A stretch of 64,000 nt of DNA from assembly GCF_947507565.1 (NCBI RefSeq), contig NC_089190.1, forward strand, positions 310,001 through 374,000. The letters are read 5' to 3'. The position numbers and the translations under genes were made by a program. This document shows positions 22,701-34,883 of the stretch, one piece after another. Numbering within the stretch: the stretch's first letter is position 1; the number at the start of each line of letters is the position of its first letter. The notes under the pieces are model-generated. The model did not search any database and was not told the origin of the DNA. It saw nothing but the letters and a program-made list of their open reading frames with translations. The DNA comes from Oscarella lobularis (Eukaryota > Porifera > Homoscleromorpha > Homosclerophorida > Oscarellidae).

Positions 22701-25700
22701 GTCGTCTCGTCACTAAAGGCACAGCTGACAAACTTATCTATTTCACGGCCAAGATAGCCCCCAACAATCCAAAAACCCAATTTTCCGACGTTCGTCTCGT
22801 CGACAAGTCGGTCTATTCGTGGGGCACGAGCGGTGTTTTGCAAATCTTTCGACGCGGTTCATGGTCGTCCGTCTGCCTGTCATACAAGAAATCGTACAGT
22901 TATAGCTCTATACAGCGACTCGCTCAACTCGCGTCCCTTCGCTTAGGCTTCTCTTTAGGGTATCGGAGAAGCCAGGTATGGTATCCGAAAATCGGTACTT
23001 CCGTCGTCACGTCCTTCTCCTGTTCATCAAGCGATTCGGATTTGGACGACTGCTCGTTGTTGTTCGGAAATTATACGGCCGATTCGGGATGCCTTAGTCG
23101 GTTTTCCGTCTACTGCCGCAACACGGGGTATAGCTCGACTAAAAGAAATTGGGTTGGACTGACGTTTCGCGGCAATTCGATGTCATCTCTCTCATTCACT
23201 CACATCGCTTACGCCGGATTATCAACAGAAGGAGCTCTTCCAGCGGTTCGGTGCTACAACCACGTTCCTCGCTTCAACGGAGTTGTAATCAGCCAATCGT
23301 ATTCGTCCGCTATTTCCGCGACGTCACTTCGCGACCGAGTCAGCATCAGTGGTCTTCACATCGACTCGGCTCGCGGCGACGGTATTTCCGTACGTCGATC
23401 AAGCGGCTTGGACCTTATATTCCATAACGTGTCAGTGACGAATGTCTACGGACAGGGAATACGTCTGCAAGAGGACGTCTACGACGGCGATGTGACAGCA
23501 CTCGAGTCCATCTGTGCTATGCCCGCAACGCTCGCTGTCAATCCGGCTAACGACCTCTTCGTCGGTCTCCGCCTTCGTCAACACTCGGCGGTCATGTTCT
23601 GCTCAGGCGTCGTTGTGGCGTCGGGGTATCTGCTCAGCGTCAGCCCCGTGAGTTTGCAACTGTACCCAGAAGACCGTTTGCTTATTCGAGACGGATCTTC
23701 GGCGAACAGTACTGTTCTGGCCGACTACACCGGTAACTCGAACCCCAATGACCGTTCCGTTCTCAGCAGTGGCAGTAGCCTTTACATTGAACTGCTGACG
23801 GGTAAAAGGAAAGGCGCGCCGGGATTCGTACTGCGCGTTGCGGCTGTTCCTGTGAGCGCACGCAAATCGTCGGTGAAGATAGGGAACGTTCGCATTACCA
23901 GTTCTGATAACGGCATATTCGTTGACGGGATGGACGACGATTTGGTGATAGCCAATTCGACGATCGAAATCCGATATTACGGTGTACGAATTTTTTCTTC
24001 TCTCGGTTCGGTATCTATCGTCAATACGACGTTGAGTGGGTCGTCCGTGGCTGCTCTATATTTTGCCTCGTTTCGGGGTAATGTCACTATCAGAAACAAT
24101 ACGGTGACGAACTGCTCTTACGGAGTTCAACTCTATCATTCCTATTCTTCGGGTAATAATCTGTCGATTTCGTCTACTCTCGGTGTTGTCATCGAATCAA
24201 ACGTTGTGACTGGTAGCCATTACTCGGCCATTCAATTAAACCTCCGGCCTTCCTACCAGTCGTTCCAGGCCGACGTCGTTCAGAACGTGTTATCGAACAA
24301 TAAAATTGGTTGCGAGATTGCGGGTCAATCGTACGGCAGAGTCACTCGTACTGGAACGTCCTACGCTAATTTGGTGGAAAATAATTTAACTGCTAATCAC
24401 TACGCCGGTCTATCAATTACCGCAGAGCTGATTCGAGTCGTCACGATCTACAGCAATGTTTTTGCGTTTCATAACAGTACAAAAGAAGGCAGCGGCTCGG
24501 CTTTTTTTGACGTCGGTTCGTTGAGCACGTTCAATGTGACAGCCAATCGCTTCATCGCGAATCGCGGAAGTTTTGTTGTCAAGTTCTTTTCTCGTTCCAA
24601 GTCGAAATCGGCAAGCGTATTTGTCGACAACCTACTTGTCAATAACACGGTCATAACGCCCGTTAGCCAAGCGGAGGGAGTGACGGACAACCGAAGTGCC
24701 GTCGTCGTCTTAGCCCAGCAGAGTACAGTGATTGTTCGAGAGAATGCGTTTATGAACTTTGCTTCTTCCTACGAACTGTCTATCAATATACCGGTGCAGA
24801 GTTCGGCCGAAGCGACTGTGGATGCGACGAGAAACTACTGGGGCGAAGGCGTGGAGAACGAAGCAGACATTCAAAAGCGGGTCTACGCGTTTGGAAGTTG
24901 CTCTCGTTTGGCTCGAGTCGTCGTAGTTCCTTACCTTAGATCTCCACTCGGTCCGGCAGCGGTGCCGTCAAACACGACAGATAGCATTGTCCACGAAGAT
25001 GCCTTGGTCAGTGGTTTGGTGTCGAATCGCTTTGTCTTGCGTCGTTCCCTGTCGCCATATATCGTCATCGGCGACGTTTCCGTACTGCCTCGCGGCGAAC
25101 TGATTATCGAAGAGGGTGTCAAGTTGCGATTCTCCGCCAATACTGGGATTCTAGTCGAAGGGCGTCTGACGGCGAAGGGAACGACCGAAAATCCAATTTA
25201 CATGGTCGACGACGACTTGCTGACCAAACAGGAGGCCGGAAAGAGAGTGGACGGATCGTTGAGACTTGTTCAGCAGTCGTCCAATGTTTCCGGTACTCTG
25301 GAAATCTTTTACCGCGGTCATTGGGGCGCCGTCTGCGCGGCCAGTGAAAGGACGCAGTACCATGGGTTCAGATCTTATCACAACTACTACATTGCTCGCG
25401 TCGTCTGCCCAAGTCTTTTCAATACTGACGCAAGTTATTCGAGCAGCAGGCTTTACGGAACTGATACTTTATATGCTGGCAAAGGCTGGTTGCAGCACGT
25501 TCTGTGCACTGGAAACGAGTTCGATTTAGCCGCGTGTCAAAATTATGAATTTTCGTCGGCAAAGTGCATTTACGGCGCACTTAAAGTCTTCTGCTACGAC
25601 TGGCCGCGCTTGCAACCGAAGGACAGTCAAAAAAAGTTATTTATCTATTGGTCAGGCGTACTATTTTCTGCATGGAGCGGAGGAAGAGGAAGGGGATCTG

Positions 25701-28624
25701 TAATGGAAAATGTGCAAGTTATCAACGCTGGTATTGCTAATGCTGAGCGCCTAGCCGCTATACAGGTCGTCGGACATAATCTCACCCTTGCAAACGTTTC
25801 GGTATCGAAGAGTTACTGGATTGGAATCGAGACGACCAATGCACCAACGAACTCTTCACTCGTCGGAGTAAGATCGTTTGATAACGGCGGGAGTGGAATT
25901 CGACTTGTGAATAGTTTATCGTTGGTCGTCAACGATTCCCAATGCAAGGGAAATACTGGTCACGGGTTAGAATTGTCGCCTGTCAGCGTTCCAATGAGAC
26001 TGTGGAACATTCCTGTCGTCTATGACCAGATCGTAGACATCTGCTCTCAGTCACAGCTCCATATCACGAAATCTTTCTATCTTCGATTCAGTCCCCGACG
26101 TGATTTGGATACCTTGCCTTCCAACTGTTTTATTACCATTATGGCGAGTCCTGGATTTGTACCGTCTTTCCATCTGATTACCTATGCTTTCGGACAAAAG
26201 CTTTGAAGTTTGCAAGTTGACGGCGCACGATATACGTCGGGGAGTTCTATGGCTGGTGCTCAGCACTACACCGCTCCTCTTCCGCGCATGACTGTCACTG
26301 TCGAAATCGTCAGCGACGTCGTCGATTACGATTACTACTACACTTCTTCTCCACCGTATGACGATTACTACACAACCACTCCACCACCGCTCTCGTCGTC
26401 TTCTGGAACCTACGACCCTAAAAGCGACTACGTTCTAGCGTACGTCGAAGAGCAGCCACTCTCTGGTACGTATCTATAGTGCATGTATGTGCTCGAGGAG
26501 GTGCGCCATTGGATCGTTCATGCCTTTCCTTTAGGAATTTCAAAAACGACACAGACCATTCGTAGATGCAGTTTGTCGTCTAATACTGGTGTCGGTTTGT
26601 CCGCCTACTCGGTCGATCAACGTCGCTACGAATTGATTGAATTTACGGTATCGAACAATCGCTTAGGCGGAATCTTCGTCACATCGAACTTCACGCCGAA
26701 ATTCGTCGCCACGGAGTCATCTTCCGTTTCACTCTTCTTTCTCCGCAACGAAATCGAAGGCAATTGGAACACAACGAAAACGGTTTGTTGCCTCGGGCCG
26801 GTTTATCAGTCGTTGGCGAATCAAATGTCTATCTCCAAAATAACGTCTTACGACAAAACAGGATTGGCCTCGACTTGCAGATGGAATTCGACAGTTATGC
26901 TCGTTGACAACGACTTTCAAAACAATGTCGGCAGTCATTCGGTACACGTGCGCGGAGGCAACGCATTCACGTGCATCGGCAACCGATTCGAAGAAAATCG
27001 AAACGATTTCAGCGATGTACTTTTCGTTGTCGACACCGCAAATATATTTGTTAACAGGAACAGTTTTTCTTCAAACAGTGGCCGGTCAATAGTGCGGGCG
27101 ACTGACGATTTGTCTAAAATTGTCGGTCAATGGAATGCGTTTGCTTTGAATTCCGCTTCCGAATCAGTTTTCAGCGTTGAGCCTTCGAAAGGCGTTGACC
27201 TACAGTGGACCAACAACTCTATATACGATCTATCCTCTGATACGGAATTTACGGTCACTTCTCGCAACACTCAGCTGCTTACTGTGTATGCGAAGCGAAA
27301 TTGGTGGGGGCCGGTGGAAAACTCTCGGTCTCTATCGCATCGAATAAAGGTTCCTTTTTCGGTGAACATTACCCCCGTATTATTGAAAGATCCGCAGTTA
27401 TTCGCTTCTTGTAAGTGATTTACGATGACGTTTTCTCTGATCATCAGATTTTTTTCCAGATTGCTCTTCCGGTTGGAAAGGATACAACTGCGACTGTCAT
27501 TTGTACGTTGGTGGAGCACTTACTTGGCCGGCAGCAAATGACTACTGCAAGGTACGTGTTACGTTAACTACGTTCGTACATAGTTCGAAGAATCGGTACG
27601 TTTCTAGTCATTGGGAGGGTGGCTAGCCACAGCTGGATTTAGTTCATCGGGTGAGTTCTTCCGAGACATGTCTTCCGTCTCGCCTTCCAGTGCACTGCGC
27701 CAACCAGATATATGGCTAGGACTCCGGAATAGCAGCGACGGTTGGCGGAACAGTCAAGATGAAGCACTATTTGACGGACTTTATCCGAGGTGGAAGTCGG
27801 ATGCGATGAAAGGTGCATCCGGCTGTTTGATGATCGGTGCCTACGGCTGGGAAGCTGTGCCGTGCTCTCGTCGTCTTCCTTTTGTCTGTTCGCAAAGCGG
27901 ATCTAGGCGGCCAACCCTGCCTGATTTTAATCTGCTTTCAGTGAATAGAGACGACGTTGTGAACGGACAAATTCTGGAATTATTAACCTTCAAAAACAGG
28001 ACCGTCAATGCGACGTATTCGATGACTGTTTTTAACACGTCCGAAGCGATCTTTTCTCCGTCGATTCGTCTAGATGCCACGTCCGGCTCAATCATTGTTG
28101 CTAATGCATCGCTGCTCCAGCATTATGCGCACAATCGCCTGGTTTTTGTCATTCGAGGGAGTCTTTCTTCTATTTCCAACTGCACGGCTGCAAAAACTGT
28201 CTCGTTGCAGCTACTCGGCTCTCCCAAGAGTTTACGTGGTGGTACGTCTATTCCTTTAGAGGCGTACGAAGGGTTTAACGCTTGGTCGCACTTCTAGGAG
28301 GCTCTGTCGTCGGCCGAGTCGTCGGAGGTTCAATTGCTGGCGTTGTTGTTGTTATTTTGGCCTGTATTCTAATTGTTAGCGTTGTCAAGAGAAAACGCAG
28401 ACGTGAGCGGGCCTCTATGCTATATACCTCTTTGCAAAAGTAACGATATTCTATTACCCGCGGTCATTTTGCTCGTATTTTATTTTTTTCGTATATATAG
28501 GTCAGGTAGCTCCGAAGACGTGTCTGCTACAAGCGATGACGTCCTCCTAACAAATGCGGACGAAACTGACGAGGAAGATGTTGGCCTGGCAAATGAATCG
28601 GTCGACGATAAGAGCGCTTTGTGA
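19792..28624 (+). CDS. Bark beetle/Anakonda-like receptor: SRCR, beta-helix repeats, C-type lectin, TM
   Basis: Eight exons: 19792-19900, 19964-21289, 21339-26465, 26535-27410, 27460-27551, 27608-28241, 28298-28439 and 28501-28624. They total 8,430 nt, or 2,810 codons. A hydrophobic leader (YFVSLLFLEFALCADA) is followed by three SRCR-like domains near residues 123-220, 962-1072 and 1784-1899. Each is preceded by a segment of the type LPGGVLTIDAGVTLRF and followed by long parallel beta-helix (pectate-lyase-like) repeats rich in Asn-Thr. CUB-like Cys segments lie near 23500 and 26040. A C-type lectin-like domain (about 2480-2604), a cadherin-like stretch, one transmembrane helix (near 2732-2753) and an acidic tail with YTSL complete it. 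The order matches Drosophila Bark/Anakonda, a septate and tricellular junction organiser. Two in-frame TGA codons interrupt it: 20317-20319, where SRCR domains have Trp, and 26204-26206. Either they are sequence errors or null alleles, or a short intron skips the second. The start codon is my choice of the upstream in-frame ATG. Confidence 0.8.
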
Positions 28625-28869
28625 GGCCTCCGCGAGCGTAGATGATGCCGTGTTACCGCTGCAGTAGACCTAGCTGCGCAGCTGGGCAAACGTATGTTGC
28701 AATATGCTGTGCTAGTCCTAGACGTTGCGCTGTGTTGAATTTGAGGAGCCCGAGAGTGTGTGGTAATACTATTCGCTTTCCCTGTGTAGCCCATGATTTG
28801 TCTGATATTGTATCGAGCTGAAACGAAATTAAAACAAAAATGAATTTTTCATGTTACATGCACGTCACA

Positions 28870-29175
28870 GAGTTTTAGTAAAACTCAACGCTGTTCTGTC
28901 CTGGGCACATCGACCTTAGCTCGGTTTCTCTTTGACACAAGAGACCGCGTCTTCGCCCATCATAAGGGCGCTCGAAGACGTTCATGCATGCGCATGTAAG
29001 GATAGTGCGCGGATGTAGGGAATCTCCAACGTTATCCGGGGAACCGTTCTACAAAAGCTCAACCTTTTGACGGAATTTTCCTCGCGGCATCTTTCGCCGA
29101 CGGTGGACTGTTTTTCCAATGTTCTTTGTAAGGCGCTTCAATCTTTAAAGTAAAGTGAGGCACCTTAAGTTAGCG
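28870..29175. repeat. GTGAGGCCCC-family dispersed repeat, partial copy
   Basis: The same sequence and position relative to the receptor 3' end as 18290-18600. It ends in AAAGTGAGGCACCTTAAG near 29153. Non-coding. Confidence 0.6.
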
Positions 29176-29965
29176 TGGACAGACTGAACCGCCCATCATA
29201 GTGCATACCTTTCTTACGATAAAACGGCGATTCTTAATTGCACGTTCTTGGAGACTGTATTCGCTGTCATTTCGACGTTCTCACTCTGTGCATAAAGCCA
29301 AAAGGCAGATCTGTAGAGCTTATGCAGGTGACGTCACTTGATCACGTGCATGACCTCTGAGTGGCAGAAAGCGTGCCACTCAAAATAAAAAAGGCCGTAG
29401 CATCTAAGCGAAGCCTCATTTGTTCTAACCTAGCTGCCTTGGCAGCTTCTAATAGGTTAGATTATCATTGCCCAAAGGTGTCGCGGTAGCTAGACGCGAT
29501 TTAAAGCGTTTTCGAAGAGCTTTTGAGCTTCGCGGTGTAGAGACCCGCGAAACGCGTGAAGGTTTCTCTAGCGAAGCGACTTTAAGCACCGCGTAGTGTA
29601 ATGACATGCTCAACATTTTCGCGTACCTACCGGTGTGAAAACACTAATTCTGAAGGCTTTACTAGCTCATTCAGATGAAAAAGTAGCTTACTGCGCCTTA
29701 GACGCTAAACCAATCGCCCTTTCAGACAACTATCAGTTCGAATTCAAGTTTCTAATGTTACATCCTCTAAATCAAGCGACAAGTTTTGTTTGCAACGAGC
29801 TGAGACGCGAAAACTTCGAAAGGGTCCCCGAAAAACGAAGAACGCTTTAAAATGTCTGTTGCGTTATTAACTTCACTGTACAAAAGTACAAAACCCTTCT
29901 TCAGCGCAGTTAAGCTGTGACGAGGTCCCTGCTTCTCCTCCCCGAGCGAGAGGGTGTGGCATCCA
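29176..29965. other. Intergenic, nothing recognised
   Basis: The only ORF (29635-29850, 71 codons) has no domain, no splice context and no paralogue in the window. It is not called as a gene. Confidence 0.35.
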
Positions 29966-29969
29966 GACT

Positions 29970-30768
29970 AATATAGCGACGGGTCAATTCGGCTTTTGCG
30001 CGATAGGGAACGACTGAAACGCACTGACTGCGACGTCCCAGTGTAGGCCATCGCAGTACCTTCAGAGAGAATGATCGACTTCCGCAAACTAGCCTTTCCT
30101 TCTAATATGAAATGCGAAAAAGTGATGGTGAATCCGCTTAGGGGGCCTCACTTTTCCGTCTAGAAGCCAGCGCCGAGGAAAGTACTTTGGAAACTTAGTC
30201 CACCGTCACTGAAAGACGTCCCGAACAACTTTCACTCAAAAAGGTTAGAACACCTCTTCGTTGTCAGTTACCCGGATGCTTTACGAAGCACGAAGTTTGA
30301 GCGGCTCTCGCATTCTCCTGGGCGCGGGCCTCGCTCGAACGATGTCAAAGCGTCTATCGTGTTCTAATCGGATTAGAAACGGTCTCTGGGGCTATTGTGT
30401 AAGCGAAACATTTAAGCAATTGTTCTATAATTCGGCCAGGAACAGATTTTAAATATTTCCCGCGTCAAAATTGTTAAAAAGGGGGTGAAAGGTCAAGAGC
30501 GATGGAAATTCGGGATGGAAAAAATACAGTAAAGTTTTTCCTTCGTCGTCCATCGAATGCTCCTCTCCGACGAATGTAGCTAAGGATAGAGGTGTGTTTC
30601 CTTGTCCTTAAAGTTATACGTTCGAGCGATGTTCACAGCGGCCCCAGCGAGCAAATGTCTCGTGGCCCGATTTGTGCCGAACCCTCAAAAGGGGCCTCAC
30701 TTATTGTCTCGACTTTGAGGAACGTACCAGGTCGCAAAGATCTTCACTATAGATAAGTAAGACATAAT
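29970..30768 (-). repeat. GTGAGGCCCC-family dispersed repeat, full-length inverted copy
   Basis: About 800 bp matching 10216-11945 (without its insertion) in reverse orientation. Landmarks include CTTTCCTTCTAATATGAAAT near 30093, GGGGGCCTCACTTTT near 30143, GTTACCCGGATG near 30268, and AGGGGCCTCACTTATTG near 30691. The internal substitution level makes it older than the segmental duplication. Confidence 0.6.
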
Positions 30769-31590
30769 TGTGAGTAATTGAGAATGTCGGTTTTTTTCTG
30801 CTATGCTAAATAATCTAAATTCTCAGAAATCATAGTTTTAATCTAGATTTAAACAGTCAGGAGAATACGACCAACTGACTGTGTCAAACACATTTTGTCG
30901 TCTTTCTTTAGAAACGGAGGACGTCATCTTTTTCTAATGGTTGTGTTAGCTAACGTTACTCCTTTGCGAAACTCCAGCTGTTACACGATCACATGCAAAT
31001 TACTCGTACGCCATCGATCGTACGAGTGTAGCTCTAGCTCCAACCGCTCGGAGCGGAGCTCAATCGCGAAAGCGAAAGAAGATCAAAAAAAGTTGGAGGA
31101 CGTTTGAATGCCCCTGGCGTCGTTTTCACTATAGGACGCCTAAAGTAGACAATGATCAAGAGCTCTGCGTAAATAGTTGAACCCGTTGACGCCTTTCTGT
31201 TAGGTCCCATTCACATTGCGAATCAAGTCAGTCGTCGTTCAAGGTGTCTTATTAGAGAGCCAAGCAGAGGGGAATTTTGACGAATGCTACGTGGCCTTTG
31301 TGGCTTTGGCTTGTCGTTGAATGCACAATCTTATAGTATTACTTTTAAAATGTAAAGCTGGTTCTTTATCTGAGAGATCCTTCATTAGACGTCAATCCAG
31401 ATGAAGTTCACATGAAATGGGATGAAGATGATTTGCAAAACTATTCACGTAATATGATGTAGCATTGTAAGAAGCCTTTGTCTTGTTGGAAATGCCTCGT
31501 ATTCACACTTGTTTCTAAGGTAACGGCGGAATCCATCCGATTATTTAATCACAAACTGTGAGTTTAAATAAATAATATTCAGTGTGATTA
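30769..31590. other. Intergenic; presumed upstream region of the frizzled-like gene
   Basis: No gene recognised. A short segment near 31287-31320 (CTACGTGGCCTTTGT followed by GTCGTTGAAT) also occurs at 14219-14245, so a small dispersed sequence is shared. Confidence 0.3.
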
Positions 31591-31597
31591 TTTTGTC

Positions 31598-34161
31598 ATG
31601 TCTCTCTACAGTGTGAAGGAAGCGTTCGTTATCATTGTCATCGTCTCGTGCTTCCTATATGTTCTCACGCTTGCTCACGTGAGATCTACATTCATGGCAT
31701 TGCAAGGCGGAACTAGAAATGCAAAGCTAAAGCTCTTTGCGATCGTCTGCGGCATGTTGGTGCTTGCCATAGCGTCCGTACCATCACTCGTCTTCGTATT
31801 TCCTGACTGGGGCCTCAGCTCGGAGCGTTTGGTACGAAAACGCGTTCATTCACAATACCCCAAGTCAATCTCTTACCTTGAAGGAGGAAATTGCTGCTAA
31901 GCAAAACGTCTCCTTTATTAACGGGAGCAGTTGTCACGTCGAAGTTACTCTACCCAGCAGTGTGTCGAAAAATTTGTTTGAGCAAGAGGGTGTGCAGCAA
32001 CGCCTACTCAGTCTCGTTCCTTCTTTACTTCCTTTACTAAGCACGCCCAAGTGCTCTCAGTTCTTGAACGTCCTTATTCGTCCTCAAAGCAGTTCGTCTC
32101 AAATCTTTCAAACGCTTTCTCCGTTTGAGATTCGAGGAATAATGCGTACATTGAACATTTCGTATGATCAGCTTACAGCCGGCATAGGTCTCGCTAATAT
32201 CAGCAGCTCGGCTCTCGTGTCTCTGATGAATTCATACTGTCTCGATGAGTTTTCAAATTTAGGTATTTGTATCGACATTGAATGCTTTAGCTTATGAATT
32301 GATTTTCTCTTTAAGGCTGCCAGAAAGATTTGACTTTTCAAAACGACTCTATCCCGTGCTGCTACGTTTCCTGTCTCAACTGGCAATGGTTAGGACGAAG
32401 TCCACCATCGATTCGGTTCTTTTTGCAGCGACAGCCATTGTTGGTCTAGTCGAATTCATCGCCGCTTCGGTCGCAATTATAGCTATTAAATCCAAGTTAG
32501 TTTTCTAAACATAGGCAGGTTATGAAAGTTCTTAGCACAAGGTTTTGAGCCGTGGGCTAAGGACCCATGCCCTGTTATATATGTGCGTCTTTTATATAGG
32601 CAGAAGTTTCCTCACCTCGTCGTCTCGTTTTATATCATGCTTTCTCTTGTGTCGTTAAGTGAGATCTTCTTCATCGTTTGATCTTTTAGACGAGTCGTTT
32701 GTTTTGCAGTATTTTCCGAAGCGGTTGGGCGAATTCTTGGACGAGCGAAGGCAATTTGCTGCGATGAGCGCGATCTTCTCAAAGCTTTGCAATCGGATTC
32801 TTGCACTTTCTCCATCATTCGCAGTAAGAAATTAGACAAAAAGTTGGACATTAATTTTGGTATGTTTCTTAGCAATAATTCAAAATTTTTGCTTCACGTC
32901 TGGCGTATCGTGGTGCGTCGTTGGCTTTGTGAACCTTTGGTTTGCCATCGTTCAGTCGAAAAGCCGCGTGTTTGTTGCTCACCGAAACGCAATCCACGCC
33001 ATTGAGGCGTCTTTTGTCTGGGGCACCTCCTTGATATTTGCTCTCATTCCCTATTGGTTCAAAGGTGGAGGTGCCTACTATAATCCTCTTCTTTGCTACG
33101 CCTGCTCTATAATAAACAGCACGTCCTTAAATTACTTCACCCTTGTTCTGCCGCAACAAGTCATTATGGCCTGTTCATCTGGTTTACACACTGAAGAAAC
33201 AGGTATGGTGTAATACGTAGGCAAAAATGCAAGAAGCTACTAATCTAGAAAAGAAGTCTTACCACAAGTCAGATAAAGTAATTTTAACTAAACATTGGTG
33301 GCTACATGCCGTTGCTTAGAGACTGTCAAACATCTACTGTGAGCACTACTGTTCCTGCTACGATGTAACTAGCGTGCCTATGCCCAATCTGAAAGCGGCT
33401 CAAACCGTGTCTAGCCATCGGAAATAAGTGAACTTAGGCTAGACTATCCCGTTTAGCTGGAACGTCTCAAAGTCTATTAGTGCAACTTAATTAAGATACC
33501 CTTTTGTTTCTTTTCTAAAGAAAGTAGAAGATAATTGAGTCTAAACTGGTCAACAAAGCCCTCCCCCTCCCTCTCTTCTGGTCCTAGTTAGTTCGGCTCA
33601 GTTTTCATTGAGCCCTGCACTATATTGAAGATGACTGTTCTTTAGAGTTTCGATCGAAAGGAGCTGTTTGCGTCTGTGCAAGGTCAAGACGCAAAGCAGG
33701 CGAAACACGTCAGTCAACTCGACGATCTTCAACGTCGTTTCGTCTTTCTTCTAATCGTCGTCTTTATCCTCGACATTGTCGTAATATTAAACGGCTTCAT
33801 CGTCGTCATGGTACGGAATAGCGTCGATCTCGACAACCTTGGAGGTTACGTTGAATGCGTTTATCTCCATTTGAACGACGAGTGTCGGAACGAGGAAAAG
33901 TCGACCGTTGAAAATATGACGTTTGCATTCTTGATCGTCTATCGGGTCGCTATTCTCTGCTCCCTCTTTTTCCTCGTCGCGTTTTTTTGGGCGGCCAAAG
34001 ACTTTCGTAAATTTTGGAAGGACGCTTACGTTCGAGTGCGATCGTGCTGCAAGCGAACTCCATCTGACGATAAGGTCGACTTAGACACAAGTTACTCTGA
34101 GAGGAGCCAACGTCTGAGCACTGCAAGAACAGCTCTTATCTCAGACCTTGAGCTGCGTTGA
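31598..34161 (+). CDS. Frizzled/Smoothened-like seven-helix receptor without a CRD
   Basis: A spliced gene starting at ATG 31598. The N-terminal part has two hydrophobic segments (near 31620 and 31740), then a soluble region with N-glycosylation sites and a Cys cluster (IPCCYVSCLNWQW, near 32350). Seven-helix exons follow: TM1 VLFAATAIVGLVEFIAASVA; TM2 FPHLVVSFYIMLSLVSLSEI; a loop with VVCFAVFSE and SDSCTFSIIRS; TM3 WCVVGFVNLWFAI; TM4 ASFVWGTSLIFALIPYW; and TM6-TM7 in 33650-34161 (FVFLLIVVFILDIVVILNG, then FLIVYRVAILCSLFFL and FRKFWKDAY). Helix spacing, the RVVC loop and the short basic Cys-rich tail resemble frizzled-class receptors. The canonical KTxxxW motif is not seen after TM7. Frame changes near 31820 and 32395 suggest missed introns or lesions, so the gene may be damaged. 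It would act at the plasma membrane. Confidence 0.6.
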
Positions 34162-34361
34162 TTCCCAACAATTATACAATATATAGTCGCTAAGTGTTCT
34201 CTAATGAGTTTTGTTGATTAGCGTCTTGGCCTACTGTCTATATTCTGTCTTTTTTATCTAATGGAAGTAACTATTCGTTATATAAAACGCAACTAGATTG
34301 ATTTTGTGCGCAACTATGGCAACAGCGTCAATAAAGGCACGCACGGTTTTTACTTCGAGAT

Positions 34362-34432
34362 CCCGTATGTTGTAGGGTAACGCCTTTTTCTTGGTTTTTT
34401 GGCAAAAAGCGGGTTACCCTAAAACATACGGG
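34362..34432. repeat. Inverted repeat / foldback (CCCGTATGTT..AACATACGGG)
   Basis: The arms CCCGTATGTTGTAGGGTAAC and GGTTACCCTAAAACATACGGG are separated by about 30 bp of AT-rich sequence. A smaller relative with GTAGGGTAA and TTCACCCTAC arms lies at 44559-44600, also just downstream of a gene. A single arm-like AAACATACGGGC is seen near 34786. It is probably a tiny foldback (MITE-like) element or a structured 3' flank. Confidence 0.6.
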
Positions 34433-34883
34433 CTTTATAGGCGCATGCGCAAATCAACGCGGCAAATCTATGCTTGACGAACAATCTCGGCGAAAGAAAA
34501 TGGCCTCTTTAGCTCCTTTTACGTATAAGATGTACAAGAAAAATAAAAATAAAAATCGTTATTTCTTAATAAGTTCACTAGAGGTGTAGCACGTAAAATA
34601 GCCCCCAAAGTTTATGCAAGTGAAAAAAGAGCTTTGATAGTACAACCAGTTAGGGCGGGTTGCCCGCGCTAGCTGGTGAAGGGCCTGAGAACGAGGCCAA
34701 CTTCCCTCTCCACGTGTAATACGGTAGAAAGGTCTGGGCCTACTCTTTCGCGGACGGGAAGCCTTCCGGTGACATTGTGAAAACATACGGGCAAAAAATA
34801 AACAAATGCCATTTAATTGAGCCCACGCCCTTGATTCTATGCATTATTCATTTGAGCCAACGCCCTTCACCGCACCGTCTGCA

